Shown here: piece after piece, positions 54,806 through 62,948 of the stretch | How the letters are laid out: each line of letters opens with the position of its first letter | How positions within the stretch are numbered: position 1 is the first letter of the stretch | Source: Pseudoneobacillus rhizosphaerae | GTDB lineage: Bacteria; Bacillota; Bacilli; Bacillales; Cytobacillaceae | Direction of reading: 5' to 3' | DNA: 64,000 nt | Assembly (NCBI RefSeq): GCF_917563885.1 | Contig: NZ_CAKJTG010000004.1 | Span: 121,876 to 185,875 of the forward strand | The notes under the pieces: model-generated | Seen by the model: the letters and a program-made list of their open reading frames with translations, nothing else | Database searches by the model: none | What the model was told of the DNA's origin: nothing | Translations under genes and position numbers: made by a program

Positions 54806-56038
54806 ATGACTGATTTTCAAACAAAATTAGAAAAATATGCAGAGTTAGCCGTAAAGGTTGGCGTCAATGTTCAGAAAGGGCAAACTTTAGTTGTTAATGG
54901 GACACTTGATGCAGCAGAGTTTGTAAGATTAGTGGTAAAAAAGGCATATGAAATTGGAGCACATAATGTTATTGTCAATTGGACTGACGATATGGTTTCT
55001 CGTCTAAAATATGATTTAGCTCCAGATGAAGCATTTTTAGAATATCCACAATGGAGAGCTAAGGAATTAGAAGATTTAGCTGAAAATAACGCAGCCTTTA
55101 TGTCAATCGTTTCTTCTTCACCTGATTTATTTAAAGGTGTAAATCCAGAGCGAATTGGCAACTTCCAAAAAGCAGCTGGAACCGCTTTAAAGAAGTATCG
55201 TCAAGCTACAATGTCTGACAAAGTAAGCTGGACGGTAGTGGCAGTTCCTTCCGCAGCATGGGCAGCAAAAGTATTCCCGAACGAGCCAAGTGACAAACAA
55301 GTACATATGCTTTGGGAAGCGATTTTTAAAGCAACGCGTGCAGATTTAGAGCAGCCAGTAGAAGCTTGGAAAAAGCATGATCAAACCTTACATGAAAAGG
55401 TACATTATTTAAACGAAAAGAGTTATCAAAAGCTTCACTATAAAGCAACAGGAACGGATTTAACGGTCGAGCTACCTTCCAAGCATTTATGGGTTGGAGC
55501 AGGAAGTGTAAATGCAGCAGGACATGACTTTATGGCAAATATGCCAACTGAAGAAGTGTTCACGATTCCTCTTAAAACAGGTGTTAACGGTACTGTATCT
55601 AGCACCAAGCCATTAAGCTATGGTGGCAATATTATTGATAACTTTAGTGTTACCTTCGAAAATGGCCGAATCGTAAGCTTTAAGGCTGAACAAGGGGAAG
55701 ATATTTTAAAACGTTTAGTTGAAACGGACGAAGGCTCTCATTATCTTGGAGAAGTAGCTCTTGTCCCACATAAATCGCCTATTTCAGATACAAACATTCT
55801 TTTCTATAATACGTTGTTTGATGAAAATGCTTCGAACCACTTTGCGATTGGAAATGCTTATGCATTCTGTCTTGAAGGTGGTAAGCAGATGACACAAGAG
55901 GAATTAGTGGAGAATGGTTACAACGAAAGCTTAACACATGTTGACTTTATGGTCGGTTCAGCTGATATGGATATTGATGGAATTAAAGCTGATGGAACTG
56001 TTGAACCTATCTTCCGTGGCGGAAGCTGGGCGTTCTAA
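54806..56038 (+). CDS. M29-family aminopeptidase (AmpS-like)
   Basis: A cytosolic metallo-aminopeptidase of 410 aa. The M29 pattern is visible: the N-terminal LAVKVGVNVQKGQTLVVNG, then LTVELPSKHLWVGAGSVNAAGHDFMANMPTEEVFTIPL with the first metal-binding Glu, and LGEVALVPHKSPISDTNILFYNTLFDENASNHFAIGNAYAFCLEGG with the remaining His, Glu and Asp. B. subtilis AmpS has the same length. AAAGGGG precedes ATG 54806. Its 3' side runs directly into an intergenic repeat with a terminator-like hairpin. Confidence 0.9.
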   Translation: MTDFQTKLEKYAELAVKVGVNVQKGQTLVVNGTLDAAEFVRLVVKKAYEIGAHNVIVNWTDDMVSRLKYDLAPDEAFLEYPQWRAKELEDLAENNAAFMSIVSSSPDLFKGVNPERIGNFQKAAGTALKKYRQATMSDKVSWTVVAVPSAAWAAKVFPNEPSDKQVHMLWEAIFKATRADLEQPVEAWKKHDQTLHEKVHYLNEKSYQKLHYKATGTDLTVELPSKHLWVGAGSVNAAGHDFMANMPTEEVFTIPLKTGVNGTVSSTKPLSYGGNIIDNFSVTFENGRIVSFKAEQGEDILKRLVETDEGSHYLGEVALVPHKSPISDTNILFYNTLFDENASNHFAIGNAYAFCLEGGKQMTQEELVENGYNESLTHVDFMVGSADMDIDGIKADGTVEPIFRGGSWAF

Positions 56039-56063
56039 TAACACTTTGTTACCCGTTCAAAAA

Positions 56064-56180
56064 AGAAAACTCGCCATTTTAATTGTAATGGGTTCTCTTT
56101 TGAAGTGCAAAATCAGTAATTACAATACCAATTACGTAGCAAAAAGCATGCTAATTAGCAATTTAATCATCATGCTTTTT
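56064..56180 (+). repeat. 3'-end repeat element, copy 1
   Basis: The conserved block CTCGCCA...GGGTTCTCTTTTG(A/G)AGTGCAAAA is followed by a hairpin with AAAAAGCATG/CATGCTTTTT arms. A second copy lies in inverted orientation at 58196-58300. Each copy sits just behind the stop codon of the gene reading into it (here the aminopeptidase), so the pair acts as terminators. Confidence 0.65.
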
Positions 56181-56277
56181 AGCTTCTGAATATTATCCGT
56201 GATATTTCAAAGTCGTAATAATGGTTTTTAAACAATCAGTTTTATAAGGGAGAACAGATAAACACTCTATCTGATAA

Positions 56278-56350
56278 ATAGACGGAGATATTCCGCCTAA
56301 TTAGAAAATGACATTGAAAATAGCTAAAATAGACGGAGATATTCCGCGCG
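56278..56350. repeat. palindromic TAGACGGAGATATTCCG units
   Basis: Two units (starting 56278 and 56330) of a short palindromic repeat. The same type of unit fills the MITE-like element at 11.2-11.5 kb. The second unit is interrupted by the IS256-family element. Confidence 0.65.
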
Positions 56351-56410
56351 TAAATATTTTTGTGTAAATGATTATACTGTTTGAAAAATGTCTATCTTAA
56401 TTCATGTGCT

Positions 56411-56555
56411 CTTACCTACTAGGGGGATAGGGCAATGCTGGGGAGCAACCCGAGCACCTAGTAGGGTTCTGTACAAAAGGAGAGGCAGAACCTCTCTTTT
56501 TTTTATTCCTTCTGGGAGAACCAAAGCGGTAAACCTTTGGGGCATAGCCCCAACA
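56411..56555. other. structured G/C-rich segment inside the IS, unexplained
   Basis: A block clearly richer in G/C than its surroundings. On the plus strand it forms an outer helix ACCTACTAG/CTAGTAGG (56414-56422 with 56458-56465), a GAGAGG-CAGAA-CCTCTC hairpin followed by eight T (terminator-like), the competing GGTTCTG/CAGAACC pairing, then CCAAAG/CTTTGG and GGGGC/GCCCC hairpins. It has no reading frame of interest. It is not typical of IS256-family elements, and no known RNA family comes to mind. Confidence 0.5.
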
Positions 56556-56565
56556 CGTCAAAATA

Positions 56566-57783
56566 TTATTGATCGGACACTTTCTTAAGTCGACCTTCAT
56601 GTAATATTGTTAACTGTGCTAAACATTCTGACCAACCCGGTACAGGTTTAGTCCAGGTCTTAATAATATTCATTGTAGCTAAGTAAATCATTTTACGTAG
56701 AGACTCATCTGTTGGATAAGAGGTCTTAGTTTTGGTAACCTTTCTTAATTGTCTATGATAACTTTCAACTGAATTTGTTGTGTAGATAATTCTTCGAATT
56801 TCAAGTGGGTAATTAAAAAATGCTGTCAGTTCAATCCAATTCTTCTCCCAAGATTTAATGACAACAGGATGCCTATCACCCCAAGTTTGTTTAAAAGAAT
56901 CAAAGGCTTCTTGTGCCTCATCTAAATTAATCGCTTTATAAATAGACTTTAAATCATCTACAACTTGCTTTCTTTCTTTGTACCCAATGTACTTCACGGA
57001 ATTACGTATCTGGTGGATAACACAAAGCTGAATATTTGTCTTAGGAAACGAAGCTTCAATTGCCTCAGAGAACCCAGAAAGCCCGTCTTTACAAGCAATT
57101 AGGATGTCTTCGACACCTCTACTTTTTAAATCCGTACAAACCCCTAGCCAAAAACTAGCACTCTCACTTTCGCCAATCCAAATTCCAAGAATGTCCTTAA
57201 TACCAGCAGTATTAATACCTAAAACAGTATAAGCAGCCTTGTTAATAATGCGACTATCAACTTTTACTTTAAAGTGAATAGCATCTAGATAGACAATAGG
57301 ATAAACCGGATCGAGTGGGCGTGATTGCCATTCAGATATCATAGGTAATATCTTATCTGTTACCTTACTAACCATGGTAGGTGACACATCAATCCCGTAG
57401 ATGTGTTGAAGGTGATCTTCAATATCACGAGTAGACATACCTTTTGAGTACATATAGACAATTTGTTCCTCAATTCCATTGAGAGTTCGTTCATGTTTTT
57501 TGACTATTTGTGGCTCGAAAGAGCCGTTTCGGTCGCGAGGAATTTTAACTTCAGTCTTTCCATGAGTAGTCTTAACAGTTTTTTTAGTGTATCCATTTCG
57601 ACTATTTCCTGTATTGTCACCTACTGCATCATGTTTCTCATAACCTAAGTGGGACTCTATTTCAGCTTCAAATATTTCTTGTAATGTATCCTTAAATAAG
57701 TCCTTAATCTTATCTTGAATATCCTCAACTGAATTACATTCTTTCGCTAATGATTTAATTAACTCTTTGTACTGATCTTGCAT
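56566..57783 (-). CDS. IS256-family (Mutator-type) transposase
   Basis: A 405-aa DDE transposase. Catalytic blocks are visible: the first Asp in PIVYLDAIHFKVKVD, the second in ILIACKDGLSGFSEAIEASFPKTNIQLCVIHQIRNSVKY (including the family C-H motif CVIHQIR) and the Glu in TTNSVESYHRQLRKV. The N-terminus FEAEIESHLGYEKHD and NSRNGYTKKTVKTTHGKTEVKIPRDR is the family DNA-binding part. The frame is intact, so the element may be active. AGGAGATGATC precedes ATG 57783. Confidence 0.93.
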   Translation of the reverse strand: MQDQYKELIKSLAKECNSVEDIQDKIKDLFKDTLQEIFEAEIESHLGYEKHDAVGDNTGNSRNGYTKKTVKTTHGKTEVKIPRDRNGSFEPQIVKKHERTLNGIEEQIVYMYSKGMSTRDIEDHLQHIYGIDVSPTMVSKVTDKILPMISEWQSRPLDPVYPIVYLDAIHFKVKVDSRIINKAAYTVLGINTAGIKDILGIWIGESESASFWLGVCTDLKSRGVEDILIACKDGLSGFSEAIEASFPKTNIQLCVIHQIRNSVKYIGYKERKQVVDDLKSIYKAINLDEAQEAFDSFKQTWGDRHPVVIKSWEKNWIELTAFFNYPLEIRRIIYTTNSVESYHRQLRKVTKTKTSYPTDESLRKMIYLATMNIIKTWTKPVPGWSECLAQLTILHEGRLKKVSDQ

Positions 57784-57842
57784 AAATGATCATCTCCTTA
57801 ATTGTCCATTATTACCATTTACACAAAATTCAGTACACTCTC

Positions 57843-57972
57843 GAGATATTCCGCTTATTGACTCAAAAAACATAAAATTAATGGATTTTTCTTGGCTTAA
57901 GCGGAAAAACTCCGCTTATTTAGCCCGAAAGGAGCTCCATTCTGAATATAAGCGGAAAAACTCCGCTTATTT
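57843..57972. repeat. palindromic units to the right of the IS
   Basis: A half unit at 57843-57860, then two near-identical palindromes TAAGCGGAAAAACTCCGCTT (57897 onward and 57949 onward). They are related to the units at 56.3 kb and 11.3 kb. No gene is present in 57973-58195. Confidence 0.65.
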
Positions 57973-58195
57973 TGCTTTCACAGGTCAACTTATTAAGGAC
58001 AAGGCTTCTTTCTCCTAGATGCATCTATTTTATGTTTAAAAATCTGCCATTCCTATCAAATTTAACGAAGTATTAACAACCGTTTTAGCATATAAACTAA
58101 CAGCATGAGAATGGTCATTCTCACTCTGCTATTCGTAATGCTAATTTCAATGTTAATTCTCAAACTAAAATGTCATAAACGTTTTTATACCAATT

Positions 58196-58300
58196 AAAAA
58201 TAGCATGCTAAATCATATGTGATTTAGCATGCTATTTGAGCTGTTTTTTCAAGTTTTGCACTCCAAAAGAGAACCCGTTAAATCTAATTGGCGAGTTTCT
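58196..58300 (-). repeat. 3'-end repeat element, copy 2
   Basis: Inverted relative to copy 1. It begins right behind the queF stop and carries the same GGGTTCTCTTTTGGAGTGCA block (minus strand) and a long hairpin AATAGCATGCTAAATCA/TGATTTAGCATGCTATT, probably the queF terminator. Confidence 0.65.
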
Positions 58301-58304
58301 TTAT

Positions 58305-58802
58305 TTAACGATTATCAATTTTCTCTGGGTATAAGTCATGATTCATCATGCGATACTCAGCCATTTGCTCGTATTTCGTTCCAGGTCTTCCATAGTTTGT
58401 GTAAGGATCGATCGAAATTCCACCTCTTGGTGTGAATTTACCCCAAACCTCAATATATCTAGGGTCCATTAACTCAATTAAATCATTCATAATGATGTTG
58501 ATACAATCCTCATGGAAATCGCCGTGATTTCGGAAACTAAATAGGTAAAGCTTTAGAGATTTACTCTCCACCATCTTAGTTTCAGGAATATAGCTAATAT
58601 ATAATGTCGCGAAATCAGGCTGTCCTGTTTTCGGGCAAAGACTAGTAAACTCAGGGAAATTAAATTTTACAAAATAGTCTCTGTTTGGATGTTTATTATC
58701 GAATGCTTCTAACACTTCTGGAGCATATTCAAAAACATATTTGGTTCCTTGGTTACCTAACAAAGTAACTCCAGTTAGTTCATCATCTCTTCTTCCACCC
58801 AT
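58305..58802 (-). CDS. queF: NADPH-dependent 7-cyano-7-deazaguanine reductase
   Basis: Reduces preQ0 to preQ1 in queuosine biosynthesis. The 165-aa protein is the short (type I) QueF with the same length as the B. subtilis enzyme. The nucleophile Cys56 is in [13 protein letters not shown], the conserved Asp63 follows, and the QueF motif [21 protein letters not shown] provides NADPH and substrate contacts. ATG 58802 has AAGGAGG upstream. No other queuosine genes (queC, D, E) are adjacent. A preQ1 riboswitch precedes it, closing a feedback loop on its own product. Confidence 0.95.
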   Translation of the reverse strand: MGGRRDDELTGVTLLGNQGTKYVFEYAPEVLEAFDNKHPNRDYFVKFNFPEFTSLCPKTGQPDFATLYISYIPETKMVESKSLKLYLFSFRNHGDFHEDCINIIMNDLIELMDPRYIEVWGKFTPRGGISIDPYTNYGRPGTKYEQMAEYRMMNHDLYPEKIDNR

Positions 58803-58870
58803 AGGTAAAACCTCCTTAAATATAGAACTGTACAAACGTGGAGGTACGCGCTTTAAAAAGATTGACTAAA

Positions 58871-58901
58871 AATAAAAACCATATCGCAAATGAGATATGG
58901 T
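58871..58901 (-). terminator. expression-platform terminator of the queF leader
   Basis: ACCATATC (58878-58885) pairs with GATATGGT (58894-58901), followed on the minus strand by TTTTTATTTTT. It lies between the riboswitch aptamer and queF. Confidence 0.8.
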
Positions 58902-58920
58902 TGACGAAATCAAGTCAAAT

Positions 58921-58961
58921 CCATAGTTTTTTATAGAGGGTTTCGCGCTATGAACCTCTCC
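58921..58961 (-). promoter_or_regulatory. preQ1-I riboswitch
   Basis: On the minus strand AGAGGTTCATAGCG, then ACCCTCTATAAAAAACTATGG matches the preQ1-I aptamer: P1 hairpin AGAGGTT/AACCCTCT, the A-rich tail and the pseudoknot-forming CTATGG. The ligand preQ1 is the product of QueF. Confidence 0.93.
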
Positions 58962-59004
58962 CGATTTAAACGGGAAGCTTATACAATTTTCATTAACAAT
59001 AGCA

Positions 59005-59033
59005 ACTATATTGAAAATCGCCGCTTCTGTCAA
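59005..59033 (-). promoter_or_regulatory. queF promoter
   Basis: On the minus strand TTGACA (59033-59028), a 17-bp spacer and TATAGT (59010-59005), upstream of the preQ1 aptamer. Confidence 0.75.
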
Positions 59034-59128
59034 CGGAAAAATTTATCAGCCACCCCCTCATGTTTAGAATAAATCTACTGTGGTATTATTATAATGGTAC
59101 AAGAACTAATTTTGGAGGATATATGAAC

Positions 59129-59530
59129 ATGTGGAATGAGTTTAAGAAATTTGCATTAAAAGGAAATGTTATTGATTTAGCCGTCGGGGTTGTTATTGGT
59201 GCGGCTTTTGGAAAAATTGTAGCTTCTTTAGTTGCTGATATCATTACGCCTTTAATAGGATTATTGGTTGGTGGCATAGACCTGACTAAGTTATCCTATT
59301 CATTTGGGTCTGCAGAGCTAAAATATGGCGTTTTCCTACAAAATATTATCGATTTTCTAATTATAGCTTTTGCAATATTTATATTTGTTAAAGCCATTAG
59401 TCGTTTTAAGAAAAAAGAACCAGCTGTCGTAGAAGCACCGGCTAAACCCGATACAAAGGAAGCTTTGTTAATGGAAATTCGCGATTTACTAAAACAAGAT
59501 GCCGTGAAAAAATCCCACGACTCTAACTAG
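59129..59530 (+). CDS. mscL: large-conductance mechanosensitive channel
   Basis: Opens under membrane tension to release solutes on hypo-osmotic shock. The 133-aa protein begins [31 protein letters not shown] (amphipathic helix plus TM1), has TM2 at about residues 70-95 and the charged C-terminal bundle ending [10 protein letters not shown]. Start choice: ATG 59129 is ten bases from GGAGG, whereas ATG 59123 is four; homologues begin MWNEFK. Confidence 0.95.
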   Translation: MWNEFKKFALKGNVIDLAVGVVIGAAFGKIVASLVADIITPLIGLLVGGIDLTKLSYSFGSAELKYGVFLQNIIDFLIIAFAIFIFVKAISRFKKKEPAVVEAPAKPDTKEALLMEIRDLLKQDAVKKSHDSN

Positions 59531-59612
59531 GACAAATTTTTTAATTGTATGAAACCTTTTTGCATTTAATATCGTATTATCTATTAAAATTAAATTGAAG
59601 AGGTGAAAAAGC

Positions 59613-60254
59613 ATGTATGTTCAACAGACTGTTACAAATGAGCATCTTCCTGCTGTATTAAGAGCTTTTGCCCTATCTTTAGCAATTGCTGTAATTGGAA
59701 CGATGACTGGTACTTTTGTGCCCGATAGTTTATTTTTGCCATTAGTATTTTTAGAACTTGGTATGTTAATTTTTGCTTTCTTTTTACGTAAAAGAAAAGC
59801 TATTTCTTACACGTTCTTATATGTTTTTACGTTCATTTCTGGGATTACTACTTATCCTATAGTTTCTCATTATCTAGCTCTTTCTGGTGCTAATGTCGTA
59901 ATCTCTGCATTAGGAACTACAGCCATTGTCTTTACGGGACTTGCTGTTTATGCCACTACAACCAAAAGGGATCTTTCGTTTTTAGGCGGAATGCTAATGG
60001 CTGCCTTACTAGCTCTTATCGCCATTTCTATTTTTAACGTCTTCTGGCCGTTAAGCTCCACTGGTATGCTCGCTTTCTCGTTTGTTGGAGTATTAGTATT
60101 TAGTGGATATGTATTATTCGACTTTAATCGCATGAAGCATTATGGTGTAAGTGCAGAGGAAGTTCCTTTAATGGCTTTAAACCTTTATCTTGACTTCATT
60201 AATTTGTTTATCAGTCTGTTACGTATTTTTGGTATTTTATCAAGTGATGATTAA
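59613..60254 (+). CDS. Bax-inhibitor-1 family protein (YetJ-like)
   Basis: A 213-aa protein with seven membrane helices. The Asp-containing C-terminal helix GYVLFDFNRMKHYG and LDFINLFISLLRIFGIL are BI-1 signatures; the aspartates form the pH-sensing pair in B. subtilis YetJ, a calcium leak channel. Length is the same as YetJ. GAGGTG precedes ATG 59613. It forms a single-gene unit with a good terminator. Confidence 0.9.
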   Translation: MYVQQTVTNEHLPAVLRAFALSLAIAVIGTMTGTFVPDSLFLPLVFLELGMLIFAFFLRKRKAISYTFLYVFTFISGITTYPIVSHYLALSGANVVISALGTTAIVFTGLAVYATTTKRDLSFLGGMLMAALLALIAISIFNVFWPLSSTGMLAFSFVGVLVFSGYVLFDFNRMKHYGVSAEEVPLMALNLYLDFINLFISLLRIFGILSSDD

Positions 60255-60269
60255 TGAAATATTGAAAAG

Positions 60270-60298
60270 TCCACTCTCCTAAGAGTGGATTTTTTTTT
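60270..60298 (+). terminator. terminator of the BI-1 gene
   Basis: TCCACTCT (60270-60277) pairs with AGAGTGGA (60282-60289), then a run of nine T. Confidence 0.88.
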
Positions 60299-60399
60299 AA
60301 TGATAATTAAGATTCTCAATTTGTGATTTAGCTAACAGTTAAATTAATCTTTCCTATTTATAATGTAGTTAACTTAAATACCGATTAGAGGTGAGCTTT

Positions 60400-61686
60400 T
60401 TGATTTTTGCTGATGTCCAATTTCCTATAGAACTCTGGCTTTTTCAAATATTGATTATTCTATTTCCTATGCTCTTATTTCAATCTTATTTTCGAAAAAA
60501 AATCCAATCCACTAATCAACGGAATTTGGTACTTGGAATCCTATGCGGTTTATCTATTTTACTTTGTATGAGTGCTCCTGTTTCAATCAATAATGGCTAT
60601 ATTTTAGATTTCCGCTACATTCCACTAATACTTGCCTTTTTATATGGTGGGTACCGAATCGGGATTATCCTTTCAGTTATGATTTTAGGTTACCGTCTTT
60701 ATCTACTAGGTATGGATGGTTTCTATTTTGTTCTTGCTGTAAATACTCTTTTAGCAACAATTATTTATTTCACCCATCATCACTATAAAAATTATAGCTA
60801 TAATGTGAAGGTTGCTTATTCCTTCGGTTTAATCACTTTTACTATTTTCACCTTTGCTATTGGATCTCAATCGTTAAATAACTTTACAAAATTGAGTACA
60901 GGTCTTGGATTATGGGGATCGTTTTTGCTATTAAATATCATAACCATGTTTATGACCATCTATATTAATGAATCTTTAAGAGAAATGGAACTCATTCATT
61001 ATGAAGTATCTGAATTCGAGAAAATGCATTTAATTAGTCAGTTTTCGATTAGCATTGCTCAGCAAGTGCAACTGCCTATTACCAAAGTTCAAGAAACTTT
61101 AGGAATACTTCAGCATGGTGATACAATAACAAACCAAACGCTTTACCAGTTAAAAACAGGATTAGATGAACTTGCCTCTGCTAATAAAATATTAGACGAC
61201 TACCTCGTTTTAGCAACTAATAGTGAAAAAGAGGAACGTCTTTTAAACATTCATGAAGAAATGGAGCATATTTTAAAATGTGTCCATACTTATGCTCTCA
61301 TTCATCAAGTCGAGTTAAGCTACATTCCCTCTTTTGAAAAGGAGCTATATATTAAAGGCAATCGAAGCCAATTTCAACAGGCGCTGTTAAATTTTATTAA
61401 AAATGGAATCGAAGCGATTAAGCAGAACGGGAAGCTGGAAATTGCGATTCATGAAATGCTTGAATCGATCTATTTTGTCATTGAGGATAATGGTAAAGGT
61501 ATGAATAAAGAGCAATTGAACAAACTTGGAGGTCCGTTAAAATCTCATAAAGAAAACGGCACTGGTCTTGGAACGATGTTAGCATACAATATTATCCACT
61601 CTATGTCCGGTAAAATTGATGTGTCCAGTGAAAAAGGAAAAGGCACCACCTTTTCAATTATTCTACCAAAAGCTAAGAAGGCTTAA
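60400..61686 (+). CDS. KinB-type sensor kinase lacking the phospho-acceptor histidine
   Basis: A 428-aa membrane protein: about six N-terminal helices (5TMR-LYT-like sensor, residues 1-195), a helical dimerisation segment and a HATPase domain (about 300-425). The ATP-binding motifs N (NFIKNGIEAIKQNG), G1 (EDNGKGMN) and G2 (GTGLGTMLAYNII) are intact. In the H-box the sequence reads SISIAQQVQLPITKV: where histidine is expected (SIAHEIRNPL in relatives) there is Gln221. It therefore cannot autophosphorylate in the usual way. No response regulator is adjacent. The start TTG 60400 has GAGGTG upstream; GTG 60391 overlaps that site. Confidence 0.82.
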   Translation: MIFADVQFPIELWLFQILIILFPMLLFQSYFRKKIQSTNQRNLVLGILCGLSILLCMSAPVSINNGYILDFRYIPLILAFLYGGYRIGIILSVMILGYRLYLLGMDGFYFVLAVNTLLATIIYFTHHHYKNYSYNVKVAYSFGLITFTIFTFAIGSQSLNNFTKLSTGLGLWGSFLLLNIITMFMTIYINESLREMELIHYEVSEFEKMHLISQFSISIAQQVQLPITKVQETLGILQHGDTITNQTLYQLKTGLDELASANKILDDYLVLATNSEKEERLLNIHEEMEHILKCVHTYALIHQVELSYIPSFEKELYIKGNRSQFQQALLNFIKNGIEAIKQNGKLEIAIHEMLESIYFVIEDNGKGMNKEQLNKLGGPLKSHKENGTGLGTMLAYNIIHSMSGKIDVSSEKGKGTTFSIILPKAKKA

Positions 61687-61691
61687 AGTCA

Positions 61692-61732
61692 AGCTATTAG
61701 TAGGGGTCCTCCCTATTAGTAGCTTTTTCTAA
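61692..61732 (+). terminator. probable terminator of the kinase-like gene
   Basis: AGCTATTAGTAGGG pairs imperfectly with CCCTATTAGTAGCT, then TTTTTCT. Confidence 0.6.
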
Positions 61733-61827
61733 TGTGGAAATTTTAGATAACACGTTTTAAAGAGTAATATCTATCCTTAATAACAATACAATATATCATA
61801 CTAAGGAACTATGAAGGGAGAAATAGT

Positions 61828-62280
61828 ATGACATTGTATGAATTTATTGTACTTATTCACGTCATTGCAGCGGTCACAGGACTTGGGTCAGGCTTTGCAT
61901 TGCCATTCGTATTAAAAGGGGTTAAAACAGCGGAACAGGCGAAGTATTCTTTAGGACTTAACTACCTGATCGAGAAGGGAGTTAAGATTGGAAGTATTGC
62001 CCTTTTATTAACTGGACTTATTCTTGGAGCTTTAAATACTTCACTTTTTACAGAGGTTTGGTATATTTCATCCATCATCATTTACTTAGCCGTACAGGTA
62101 GTTGCTGCTGGTATTATGCCAAAGAAAATTAAACGCATGGAAGAAATCATTAACGCTCATAACGGTAACGAATTACCAGAAGAATTCACAAAGATTAACT
62201 TAGAACTCAAACCACTCAACGCAATCCTACATACTGCTGCAGTACTATTAATCATCCTAATGGTATTAAAACCTTTTTAA
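61828..62280 (+). CDS. DUF2269-family membrane protein
   Basis: A 150-aa protein with four membrane helices. It begins FIVLIHVIAAVTGLGSGFALPFVLKG with a histidine in the first helix, and ends NAILHTAAVLLIILMVLKP with another, a pattern of the DUF2269/CopD-like group. Function unknown. GGGAG precedes ATG 61828. It is convergent with the liaR-like gene. Confidence 0.75.
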   Translation: MTLYEFIVLIHVIAAVTGLGSGFALPFVLKGVKTAEQAKYSLGLNYLIEKGVKIGSIALLLTGLILGALNTSLFTEVWYISSIIIYLAVQVVAAGIMPKKIKRMEEIINAHNGNELPEEFTKINLELKPLNAILHTAAVLLIILMVLKPF

Positions 62281-62283
62281 CAC

Positions 62284-62320
62284 GTTAAAGCAGTGGGGGA
62301 CAGTCCCTCACTGCTTTAAC
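62284..62320. terminator. terminator overlapping the liaR stop codon
   Basis: A perfect 12-bp stem GTTAAAGCAGTG/CACTGCTTTAAC (62284-62295 with 62309-62320), with a G/C-rich inner part GGGGA...TCCCT. The stop codon of the minus-strand gene is inside the stem. Confidence 0.7.
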
Positions 62321-62948
62321 GCACTAAAGAATGTTTAAAGGCATAGATGACGGCTTGTGTACGGTCTTGGACTTGGAGTTTGCTTAAAATATTACTGACA
62401 TGTGTTTTGACTGTTTTTAATGCAATAAATAATTCATCAGCAATTTCTTGGTTTGTTTTACCTTCTGCCATTAATAATAAAACTTCTAACTCACGGCTCG
62501 TTAATTCTTCATGGGGTAAATGAGTGGTTTTTTGGCGCATTTTCAACATCATTTTTCCGGTTACTTCTGGTTCTAGAACTGATTGCCCATTATACGTAGC
62601 TCTAACAGCGTTAGCAATCTCTCCTGCTTTTGATGTTTTTAACATATAGCTAGTGGCACCTGCTTCTAAAGCTGGGTAAACCTTTTCATCATCTAGAAAG
62701 CTAGTAACGATGATCACCTTAGCTTCGGGCCATTGCTCAATGATAAGTCTTGTTGCTTCGATACCGTCCATTTCTTTCATTACTAAATCCATTAATATAA
62801 TATCTGGACGCAAGCTTAAGGCTAGTTCAACACCACGTCGACCATTATCCGCTTCCCCTACAACATCAATATCAGGTTGGGCAGATAAATAAGCAGATAC
62901 TCCTATTCGAACCATTTCGTGATCATCCACAAACAAAACTCTAATCAT
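62316..62948 (-). CDS. liaR: NarL-family response regulator, LiaR/VraR type
   Basis: A 210-aa two-domain regulator: receiver domain (VLFVDDHEMVRIG with acidic pocket; phosphorylation Asp in DIILMDLVMKEMDG near 54; TSF and Lys at TSYMLKTSKAGEI), then a LuxR-type HTH (LTSRELEVLLLMAEGKTNQEIADELFIALKTVKTHVSNILSKL). Similarity to LiaR/VraR, which responds to cell-wall antibiotics, is strong. ATG 62948 with GGGTGAGG upstream overlaps the kinase stop, so the two are coupled. The target operon (liaIH) is not in the window. Confidence 0.9.
   Translation of the reverse strand: MIRVLFVDDHEMVRIGVSAYLSAQPDIDVVGEADNGRRGVELALSLRPDIILMDLVMKEMDGIEATRLIIEQWPEAKVIIVTSFLDDEKVYPALEAGATSYMLKTSKAGEIANAVRATYNGQSVLEPEVTGKMMLKMRQKTTHLPHEELTSRELEVLLLMAEGKTNQEIADELFIALKTVKTHVSNILSKLQVQDRTQAVIYAFKHSLVR

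Larger units (their letters stand above)
56348..57842. mobile_element. IS256-family insertion sequence
   Basis: A 1495-bp element lies between two copies of GAGATATTCCGC (56336-56347 and 57843-57854). Its ends share the inverted sequence TTTTGTGTAAATG (56358-56370) and CATTTACACAAAA (57816-57828). The left end is four bases shorter than the right relative to the flanking repeats. It holds one transposase gene on the minus strand and an extra structured segment between the transposase stop and the left end. Confidence 0.82.
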
